A stretch of 64,000 nt of DNA, taken from the NCBI GenBank assembly GCA_022266195.1, contig WHVY01000003.1, positions 8,990,001 through 9,054,000 of the forward strand, written 5' to 3'. The DNA is from Tetranychus cinnabarinus. Its lineage: Eukaryota > Arthropoda > Arachnida > Trombidiformes > Tetranychidae. The translations under genes were made by a program, and so were the position numbers. A model generated the notes under the pieces. The model made no database searches and was not told the DNA's origin. It worked only from the letters and a program-made list of their open reading frames with translations. Below are positions 45,837 through 55,567 of the stretch, one piece after another. Every line of letters starts with the position of its first letter. Position 1 is the stretch's first letter.

Positions 45837-48160
45837 ATGCTGATCAATGAAATTCCCGATGATTGTTTGCTCGCTATTTTTGACTATCTGAACAATTTGG
45901 GTGATTTAATAAACTGCTATAAAGGTAAGTACTTATCATATTTTTATGTATCATTAAAATTGTCTATTTCCATTGTAAGAAGTGTGCCACGAAAGTTTGA
46001 CATTTGTTTATATCGTAAATATGTCTCAATCACATTATCAAGTTTGAAAAGATGTTCAGTTACATGAACGCAATTTGTATTTCTTTGAATTCTTCTGAGA
46101 CCTCAGTTTATATGTTCAGACTAAAGCAAAAACCATTTTGAGTAATCAGGAGCAGATTTTACTGTATCTTAGTTATTATAGTTTGTGAGAAATCATCGAA
46201 ATTTGTTTAAATTTAAAGATTTGAAATTTCAATTCAATTCAATGTCTTTCAAAAATTAAGTTATTTTCAATTTAAAGATAGTCAATTTTTCGTCACAGAC
46301 ACCCATTCTTTGACGATTGCAATCTTTTTGGGCAAACCTGATTGACGATTTGCTGAATTGACCAGAGATAGTTTCGCATGAGTCAACTAGCTTCGGCCTC
46401 TGAGTAACCAAAATAATAATTCATTATAAAAGTTTCATGTGATTATTGCATGACTAAACCATCTGACTGTTTAGGCGCAGTATTTGAATATTTTTGTAGC
46501 TGTTGTTTTGTTTTGTGTAGCTCTGACAGCTTGTGAGAGTAATTGACTAACAGTTGAGAAAAGCGAAATTTATAAAATGAATAAAATTTTATTACAGTGT
46601 GCGTTAAATGGAGCTATCTAATTGTTAAGCGGACTAAAAAAGCTAAATATTTGATCGGTAAGATTCGAGTTTTATCAATGTTTCATGCTCATTGTCATCC
46701 ATTTCTTAATCTTAGAAATTTATATTTTCAGGTTGGGGTGGTTATGCATCTGATACTGTTTATTATCAAAGATCACGTTTGTTTGATGCAACCTACCTGA
46801 GTAAATTATTTACAAATTTAACAGTAGGTTGATATTATTAATCAAATTTCTTTTGCATTTTATTTTAATTTTAATTTTCTTATTCATCTTATTAACTTAG
46901 ATTGCTGAATTGTCTTCTTTACATATCAAAGTAGAAGACGCTATTGAATTTGTTAGAAAACAAGAATCTTTGAAAGGACTAATAAATCGTTTTGATGAAC
47001 CAATAGAAAAATATTGTGATGAACTCGAAATGCTATCTGTCGATAGTTTCAATCCAAACAATTTACAAAATGGTTCCAGCCTAAAGCAATTGGACATTCA
47101 GGTTTATAGTATAGAGGCTTTGAAAAGAGATGCCCATCATTTCCCAAATCTTGAAAGACTAAGGATTGCAATAAAAGGTAATAATGAAAATATTTAGGTC
47201 AGAAATGTTTGCTTATGAAAATCTATCGTTCAGACTCAGACAATCCCTACGATGGTCCAGTATTGGAAAAGCTCAAAATACTTGAGTTTTCTTGCTATTA
47301 CAGTTGTCACCCTGGAAAAATTTTTAATGGTTGTCAATTGATGGATTTATGTCCAAATTTACAAAGTGCACAAATTATGGTGGTCACCAGTACTTGGTTT
47401 TTTGACGAAACATTGAAACACAAATGTTTACAAGATTTAGTTATACAATTTGTAAGAAGTGTTCAAATTCAAAATGTAATTGCTTTTTGAAATATTTAAT
47501 ACGAATTTTTTCAGATTAAGATCGACAAGATCGACAAGGTTAGGTTACGTCAACATGATAAGGGTCATCTGTTCAAAATTGCTCCGTATAAACTACAGTA
47601 ATTTCTTGCTTAATGCAACAAATGTGGGTTAAGCTTCAACGAAAAATTAGCAAAATGACGTTGTTTTTTATCAAATTTACAATGAAAATTGAAGTTGAGT
47701 ATAAGTAACCAACGTTTCTTATGCATTAACCGAGAAATTACTGTGATTGATTTTATATTTACAGTATGGATATGAAGACGAAGGAGATAACTGGAACATT
47801 TTAAAAAGATTGCTTATGAAATATCCGAATCTCAAACATCTTGCATTGAGGGACTATTGGAATATAACAGATGAACATATCGAGCAATTGATTCACATTT
47901 TACCCAATTTAGTGCTATTGAATGTTATCGGGTGTGAAGTCACTCAAAGAGCTGCTGATTATATTAAAGATCATTGTGAAAGATATGGACGATCAATCAA
48001 ATTTTACTTCGATGGGAATGAACATGAAATCAAATCAGATTGGCCTCAGCTATCCATTGAACGCAAAGTAATTAGTCGAGGCTTTGATTTCATGAAAAAT
48101 TGCTTTTTCAAAGACTTTGGTAAACTATCACATTTATTGATTCCAATTGATTCCAATTGA
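45837..48160 (+). CDS. F-box/LRR protein, array copy 12
   Basis: Exons 45837-45924, 46598-46657, 46732-46823, 46901-47177, 47234-47451 and 47765-48160 give 376 codons plus stop. Exon 4 is one codon short (IAELSSLHIKVEDAIEFV). Exon 5 ends with a GTAAGA donor. The C-terminus reads LLIPIDSN: a tandem duplication of ATTCCAATTG replaced the usual final Tyr. Intron 5 carries a 148-bp element, and the microexon candidate (47515-47538) is 24 nt through an internal 9-nt duplication, still a multiple of three. LRRs otherwise normal. Confidence 0.84.
47596..47743. mobile_element. Tc1-like miniature element (148 bp) in intron 5 of copy 12
   Basis: Terminal inverted repeats CAGTAATTTCTTGCTTAATG and CAGTAATTTCTCGGTTAATG, with TA on the left (47594-47595) and TG on the right, so one copy of the TA duplication has mutated. 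Absent from intron 5 of all other copies. Confidence 0.7.
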
Positions 48161-48240
48161 TTATTGAAAATTTCTTATTAATATATGTAATATTCAAAAT
48201 CTTATTTATTTTATTTTCTTGAACCTGATGCAAATGATGC

Positions 48241-49093
48241 TAATCAGGGTTAAGTTAACAAAATCGGCAATTTTTTTCTGACTTCTAGTGTATACAAAGA
48301 CCTTTCAGATAATTAATACAATAAGCTGTTATGATTATTCATTCTATTCATTTCAAGAGTATTCATAAAAAAATTATCAACCACATATGTAAGCATTCAT
48401 GGGCGTGAAGTTGAGCACCATTATCTAATAGGCCTTCGTATTCACAGTTGAGGCAACACATACAAATCATTTGCCCTAATTTGTACAAAATAAATAATTC
48501 TGCATAAATATTGTCTATTATTAATTTATTTTCTTGAACCTGATGCAAATCAATAGTTTGTCGTTGTTTACATTTCTCTTGACATGAGTGATTTATGTTA
48601 GGTTATTGAGATCCGTGGTTAGGAAAGAGTCAAGGGAAACTTGTTTTTAAATCAGATCATAACAAACTCATCTGCATCAAATTCAGAAGTGATCTCTCCA
48701 AGCGCATCAATATAACGATGCTTAACACGAATGGTTTGCTCCATTGAACAATCTAAATCATAACGATGAGCAGATGCTGAACCTTCAGAGACAACAAACA
48801 TGGGATAATCAGTGTGTTTTGAAACTATCACTTCTCCGATTGTGTCTGCTAATTCATTAAATTCTTGACGAGTTCGACAATAAAAACCAATGGCACAACT
48901 TGGATCCATTCGATCAATTGATAATTTACGAGGAAAGTCACAGTGATATGAATCCAGGGGGAAATCAGTTTTGCTTGGATCAATCGCTTTCTGATCATTA
49001 TGAGGGTCAAGGTAGATTAATTTATCTTCAGTTGTACCAACAAAATATAATGAGTGTCTAGGTCTACCACCAATTATACCTAAACATGACTTA
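48241..49093 (-). pseudogene. ATG4: ATG4 fragment e: C-terminal part plus 3' flank, coding frame still open
   Basis: 48652-49093 encodes the C-terminal part of ATG4 without a stop or frame break, from SCLGIIGGRPRHSLYFVG through the DPH motif to the natural end DADEFVMI. Differences from the real gene are few (for example VSKHTDYP for VPKHTDYP). 48241-48650 equals the ATG4 downstream flank. The catalytic Cys exon and everything before SCLG are absent, so no protease can be made. The frame stays open for some 25 codons of foreign sequence to the right. Confidence 0.88.
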
Positions 49094-49239
49094 TCAGGTT
49101 TAATCACTAATCTGCGCATTTACTGGCAAAAATCAGAAAGTTTAATAAATGAGATTTTGAATTTTCGATCACACTAATCAAATTCCTTTTGAGTCTTGTA
49201 ATTCCAGGCTAAAAAGCATCGATTTTCCTTCAGTAGTTA

Positions 49240-49430
49240 GCGTGTTATTAAAATTCAAAGTTTAAAAGTTCATTTGAGCACAGTGTAATTAAATCAGTAT
49301 TATTTAATATAATTGTGATCAGAATCAACTAAAGTGCATAACAAAACTACCGCCAAAAGCTGTTCATCCAATAAAATCAAATATCATCTATCAAAGAATT
49401 GAATCCAAGGAGATAACTCCTCAGGAGTTA
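49240..49430 (+). promoter_or_regulatory. Class B 5' flank block of copy 13
   Basis: Shares ACTACCGCCAAAAGC and AGAATTGAATCCAAGGAG with the flanks of copies 9 and 11. Confidence 0.48.
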
Positions 49431-49560
49431 CTCCTGGTTAAAAAATAGACTTTACCATTCTGGTAATCGATCGCATCTAGTGATTCGCCATTGCATCTTT
49501 TACCATTTTACAAACACTAGATTCAAAAGAAAACTGTAGTTTTAAGCATTTCATGATAAA

Positions 49561-51052
49561 ATGCTGATCAATGAGATTCCCAATGATTGTTTGCTCGCCA
49601 TTTTTGATTATATAATTGCCCTGGATGATCTTATAAACTGCTATCAAGGTAATTACCAATCATGTTTTTTTTGTATCAAAGAATAAGTAAAATTTAATTA
49701 CAGTGTGCGTTAAATGGAGCAATTTAATTGTTAAGCGGACTAAAAGAACTAAATATTTGATCGGTAAGATTCGAGTTTTATCAATGTTTCATGTTCATTG
49801 TCATCCATTTCTTAATCTTAGAAATTTATATTTTCAGATCAGTGTGGTTATTCATTTGACACTGTTTATTATTGTAGACCATCTCCGATTGATTCGACAT
49901 ATCTGAGTAAATTATTTACAAATCTTACAGTAGGTTGAAATATTATAAATTAAATTCCTTTTTTGCATTTTTAATTGAATATTTAATTTTTTATCCACCT
50001 TATTAATTTAGATCGCTGAATTGTCTTTCAAGTTTAGTGATGAACTAGAACATATTATTCAATTTGTCACCAAACAAAAATGTTTGAAAGGATTAATCAA
50101 TCCACGCGATGAACCAATAGAAAAATATTGTGATAACCTCGAAATGTTATATGCAGATAATTTCAATCCAAACAATTTACGAAATGGTTCCATCTTAAAG
50201 CAATTGGTCATTTGGGATTATAGTCTAGAGGCTTTGACGAGAGATGCTCATCTGTTCCCAAACCTTGAAAGACTACAGATTGGAATTAGAGATTATGAAA
50301 ATATGGCGCCCAGAAATGTTCGAAATGAAATCCTTCGTTCAGACAATCCCTACGATGGTCCAGTATTGGAAAAGCTCAAAATACTTGAGTTGACCTTTGG
50401 TCGTCATCATGACATTTTTTATGGTTTCCAGTTGATGGATTCATGTCCAAATTTACAAAGTGCATATATTTCCAATAGCTCTATAAATTGGTTTATTGAT
50501 GAAAAATTGAAACACAAATGTTTACAAGATTTAGTTTTAGCTTTTGTAAGTATTGTTCAGATTTGAAATAGGTTAGATTACGTCAACATAGAAAGGGTTA
50601 TCTGTGCAAAGTTTTTCTTTATAAACTAATTGATTTTATATTTACAGTTTGAAACCGTTGGATGTGTAAACGCTATTGATCACTGGGATATTTTAAGAAG
50701 ATTGTTTATGAAGTATCCGAATCTCAAACATCTTAGGTTGAGGTGCCGTTATGTTATAACAGATACACATATCGGACAATTGGTGCGTATTTTACCCAAT
50801 TTAGTGCTATTGGATGTAAGAGAGTCTCAAGACGTCACTCAAAGAGCTGCTGATTATGTTAAAGATTATTGTAGAAGAAATGGACGATCAATCCAATTTT
50901 ACTTCAAAGGTAATGAACATGAAATCAAATCAGATTGGCCTCAATCGACCATTAAATACGAAACATTAAGACGAGGCTTTGATTTCATGAAACATTGCTT
51001 TTTCAAAGACTCTAGTGACCTTTCACCTTTATTGGTTCCATTTGATTTTTGA
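49561..51052 (+). CDS. F-box/LRR protein, array copy 13 (fused exon 4-5, tiny intron 1)
   Basis: Exons 49561-49648, 49704-49763, 49838-49929, 50012-50545 and 50648-51052 give 392 codons plus stop, the longest copy. Intron 1 is only 55 nt against 430-1130 nt in undisturbed copies. The donor of intron 4 was removed by a 3-nt deletion (GGTAAT to GAT), and the former intron is open in frame, so exons 4 and 5 are read as one 534-nt exon with about 14 extra residues (RDYENMAPRNVRNEILR). F-box has PND for PDD. Exon 4 start (IAELSFKFSDELEHIIQFV) and exon 6 (RCRYVITDTHIGQLVRIL) resemble copy 9. Ends LLVPFDF. No microexon block. Confidence 0.82.
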
Positions 51053-51348
51053 AAAGTACTTGTTAATATATTTGTTATTTTTTACCTGGAAAGCCCATGC
51101 GAAGAGTTTCAACGCAATCTCTATTATTCATTTACTTTATTTCGCGATCTATTTTCTAGTCAATATTATTCACTGTCTAACTAAAGAGATGTCTTTGTGG
51201 TCAAAGCTGTTGCTAGGTTTTAGCTATTTCTAAATAAAATGAACATTTATTCGATTGCTTTGGAGATACAGATGTAGATTGGTCTAAAAAAGTTTGATTT
51301 GTGGTGAATTTGATTAAAAATGTTTATGTTTCAAGATATTGCAATAAA

Positions 51349-51839
51349 TTAAATTTTTGACGAGTTCGACAATAAAACTCAATGGCACAACTTGGATCTA
51401 TCCGATTAATTGATAATTTACGAGGAAAGTCACAGTGATATGAATCCAGGGGAAAATCAGTTTTGCTTGGATCAATTGCTTTCTGATCATTATGAGGGTC
51501 AAGGTAGATTAATTTGAGTTCAGTTGCATCAACAAAATATGATGAGTGTCTAGGTCTTCCACCAATTATACCTAAACATGATTTTCATTCTTCCATTATC
51601 TCGACTGGCTCACTGGGTAAGCTTCTCGGACGCTGAGAACGAGAAGGAAACTGATGATGATGGGAATTACTGGAGAATGAGGAAGATGAGTTGTTTACAT
51701 AATCCATAGATGGATGGTTTCCTAAGTTAGGACTATTTGTGACACTGTTTCCTGCATCAGTCAAATTTTTAGTGGACATGGCTTTACCATAGAAAATTGG
51801 TTTAGTTGAGTGACGACGAGATGTTGTGGTTGGACCTCG
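51349..51839 (-). pseudogene. ATG4: ATG4 fragment f (middle of the large exon)
   Basis: Covers ATG4 from the GPTTTSRRHSTKPIFYGKAM region through the Ser/His-rich insert to the segment around RTRQEF, with loss of the piece between the insert and SCLG and several point changes. It continues on neither side into ATG4 sequence. Confidence 0.88.
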
Positions 51840-52130
51840 AAAAAGATGAGGTCTCGATCGAAAGACTCGATTTTTCATGATGTGGAATGAAGATTTTTCA
51901 ACAGTCCAATGCCTTTTAATTTTAATCAGAAAATTAGTTCAGCTGAAGATGAATAGGAATCAGGAATCGAGCTAGCAAAATATTTCAAGTTGCTTCCAAA
52001 AAGGTTAATGTTTCTCGAATAGTGAAAGTCTTTAAAGTCAAAAACCATGAATTTTATTTATACCATTGTTTGCGCTTTTTTCTTAATTTTCAGACTAAAG
52101 TTATCCAAACTATTCACGAAATATTAATGG

Positions 52131-52525
52131 CTCCAGCATAAAGCAATTGGACATTCGGAGTTATAGTCTAGAGGCTTTGAAAAGAGATGTGTTATAAACT
52201 CGAAATGCTATCCGTCAGTAATTTCAAGCCCTACAAATTACGAAATAGTTCCAGTATGAAGCAATTGAATGTTTGGGATTATAGTCTAAGGGCTTTGAAG
52301 AGAGATGTTCATTATTTGCCGAACCTTGAAAGACTAAGAATTGAAATTAGTGGTAATTATGAAATTATTTTGCCCAGAAATCTTTGCTTATGAAAATCTA
52401 TCGTTCAGTCCCAGACATTCCCTAAGATGGTCCAGTATTTCAAGCTCAAAATGCTTGAAATGACCTTTCGTCGTCATGATGACATTTTTTATGGTTTCCA
52501 GTTGATGGATTCATGTCCAAATTTG
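52131..52525 (+). pseudogene. F-box/LRR gene remnant (parts of exons 4 and 5)
   Basis: Begins in the middle of exon 4 (SSIKQLDIRSYSLEALKRD), jumps back to YKLEMLSVSNF and repeats the same stretch (SSMKQLNVWDYSL), so part of exon 4 is duplicated out of order. The intron 4 sequence and exon 5 follow, with TAC changed to TAA (stop) in the NPYDG motif and a truncation after MDSCPNL. No F-box exons. Confidence 0.85.
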
Positions 52526-52957
52526 GAGTGACGCTGAATCCTAACATTTATTCGATTGCTTTGGAGAAAGATTTGTCTAAAAAAGTTTGATTTTCGATGA
52601 ATTTGATTAAAAATGTTTATAGTTCAAGATATTGCAATAAAATTTCAAAGTAAAACATGATTAGACTAAAAATTGAATAGAGGCAACAATTTTCAGTACA
52701 CTAGTAATCAGGGTTGAGTTGAAAATCGGCGATTTTTAAGAATCTGGAGTGAAGTTGAATCCTTAAAATTAAATCTCAATTTTTGTAATGCAGCATTCAA
52801 TCTACTGCTGACATCTATGGAGACTACAGGGGAAAACAATATCTTATGATACATTCTGACCAATTCTCGTGATTAACCACCAAATCTCTTACCATTTTAC
52901 CGTCTTAAAGAAAGTTGTAGTTTTAAGCATTTTATTATTATTATTTTAATATTAAAA

Positions 52958-55034
52958 ATGTGTATCAATGAAATTCCCGATGATTGTTTGCTCGCCATCT
53001 TTGATTATATGAACAATCTGGAGGATTTATTAAACTGCTATAAAGGTGAGTACCAATCGTTTTTTTGCCACAAAAATTGTCTTTCTCATTGTAAGAAGTG
53101 TGTCGCGCAAAATTGGCCCTTGTTTAAATCGTAGATATAAACGTTTCAAAATTAAGATTCATTAACAATTTGACGAGAGCCAATTTTTCGTGACAGACAC
53201 CCATTCAGTGATTTGGGCCGTTTTTTGGGCAAACCTGATCGACGATTTGCTGGATTGACCAGTGATAGTTTCGCATGAGTCAACTAGCTTCGGCCGTTGA
53301 GTATTCAAAATAATAATTCTTTATAAAAGTTTCATCAGGATCTGGGCTGAGCTTGCCAAAACTTTCTTTGCACTCTGTAAGCCATCCGGCTGTTTAGGCG
53401 CAGTATTTGAATATTCACACAGATGTTAAGTCTAGTGTTGTATTGTTACGAACCGAAAATAATATTGTTGTATTATTTTTGTCTCAAAAATTCGGAACAG
53501 TACAAAATTTTGTTCCATTGTTAATTCATTCATACAAGCCGGTCGGTTTCGAAAGTACATTTAATCTTATAACAATCAAGCAAATCAAATTTTTAAAATG
53601 AGTGTAATTTACAGTGTGCCTTAAATGGAGCAATTTAATTACTGAGCGAACTAAAAAAGTTAAATATTTGATCGGTAAGATTCAAGTTTTATTAATGTTT
53701 CATGCTCATTGTCATCCATTTCTCAATCTTGTTAATTTATATTTTCAGTTCCGAATTTTGGAGAGGTTTATTCACCTGATTTTGTTTATTATCGAGAAAT
53801 AAGTACGATTGATGCTACCTGTCTGGGCAAATTATTCACCAATTTAATAGTAAGTTGATATTATTAATCAAACTTGTTTTTGCATTTTTATTGAATATTA
53901 ATTTCTTATCTTATTAATTTAGATTGTTGAATTGTCTTCTAGATTACATCTCAAAGCCAAGGATGCTTTTGAATTTGTTAGAAAACAAGAACCTTTGAAA
54001 GGATTAATCAATCATTTTGTTGTACCAATAGAAAAATATTGTGATAAACTCGAAATGGTATCTGTCTATCATTTCAAACCCACCAATCCACGAAATGGTT
54101 CCAGCATAAAGCAATTGGATGTTCGGGATTATAGTCTAAAGGCTTTGACAAGAGATGCACATTATATGCCAAACCTTGAAAGACTAAAGATTCTAATTAA
54201 TGGTAATTATGAAAATATTTTGATCAGAAATGTTTGTATATGAAAATCTATCGTTTAGTTCCAGACTATCCCTACAATGGTCCAGTATTGACAAAGCTCA
54301 AAATACTTGAGTTTCATTTCAATTTCTACCCTAGAAAAATTTTCTATGGTTTCCAGTTGATTGATTTATGTCCAAATTTACAAAGTGCACATATTTACAT
54401 TGATTCTACTAATTGGTTTTTTGATGAAACATTGAAACACAAATGTTTGCAAGATTTAGTTATAGAGCTTGTAAGTATTGTTCAGATTTGAAATTTGATT
54501 TATTTACATTTATTTGTATTTGAATTATAAAAATTTATTGATATATATCTCAGATTGAAATCAACAAGGTTAGGTTAAGTAAGCATGGAAAGGGTTAATT
54601 GCTCAAAATATTTCCGTATAAACTAATTGATTTTATATTTACAGGATGCAGGCATTAATGTCGAATTGAATAATTTAGAAAGATTGCTCATTAAATACCC
54701 GAATCTCAAACACTTTGCGTTGAGATTCCAGAAACATATAAAAGATGAACATATCGAGCAATTGGTTCACATTTTACCCAATTTAGTGCTATTGGATGTT
54801 AGGGAGTGTCAGGAAGTCACTCAAAGTGCTGCTGATTATGTTAAAGATTATTGTAAAAGAAATGGACGATCAATCAAATTTTACTTCAAAGGGAATCGCG
54901 ATGAAATCGAATCAGATTGGCCGCAGTCATCCAGGAAATCCAAAGTAATAAATCGAGGCTTTGATTTCATGAAACATTGCTTTTTCAAACACCATGTATT
55001 TCTTTTACGTTTCTTGATTCCAAATGATTATTGA
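52958..55034 (+). CDS. F-box/LRR protein, array copy 14
   Basis: Exons 52958-53045, 53615-53674, 53749-53849, 53923-54202, 54259-54470 and 54645-55034 give 376 codons plus stop. Starts MCINEIPDDC. Exon 2 has VCLKW and TERTKK. Exon 3 is the long variant (PNFGEVYSPDFVYYREIST) otherwise seen only in copy 6. Exon 5 (FNFYPRKIFYGFQLIDLC) resembles copy 16, and exon 6 ends FLIPNDY. Exon 1 donor GTGAGT. Microexon candidate 54554-54568. Confidence 0.85.
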
Positions 55035-55567
55035 AAAGACCTTATTAATATATTTGTTATTCATTACCTCGGAAGCCCATTCGAAGAGTTTCAACTTAAT
55101 CTTTATTATTCATCCACTTTAATTCGCGATCTGTTTCTCTAGTGAATATTATCTATTGTCTTACCTAAAGAAATGTTTTTGTGTTCAAAGGATTAGAACT
55201 TTAGATCCGTAGATAACTTTCATCGACGTTTCAAAAATAATGATAATAGGTAAAGGATTAATGATTGTAGCTATCTTTAAATAAAATAAACATTTATTCT
55301 ATTGCCTACGTTCATATGGAAGTTGATTATATTCAAACGAGAATGATTGTAATCATGATTAAGTCAACAAAATCGGAGATTCTCAAGAATCTGGAGTGAA
55401 GTTGAATTTTTAAAGAATCTCAATTTTTTACTGTATCTCAATCTACTGCTGACATCTATGTGAACAACAGGAAAAACAATATCAAACGATAGATTGAATC
55501 TTTTATCATTTTGGCTTCAATCACTAGACTCGAGGCAAAACTGTAGTTTTAAGCAATTTATTATAAA
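55035..55567 (+). other. Flanks between copies 14 and 15
   Basis: Shared 3' flank with AATAAAATAAACATTT near 55272 and class A block at 55439. Confidence 0.5.

Larger units (their letters stand above)
48161..49560 (+). other. Spacer with ATG4 fragment e and a class B flank
   Basis: F-box 3' flank is very short; ATG4 flank and fragment e fill 48241-49093; 49094-49239 unassigned; class B block 49240-49430. Confidence 0.6.
51053..52957 (+). other. Spacer with ATG4 fragment f and an F-box remnant
   Basis: F-box 3' flank; ATG4 fragment f; about 290 bp unassigned (51840-52130); F-box remnant; class A block at 52798. Confidence 0.6.
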
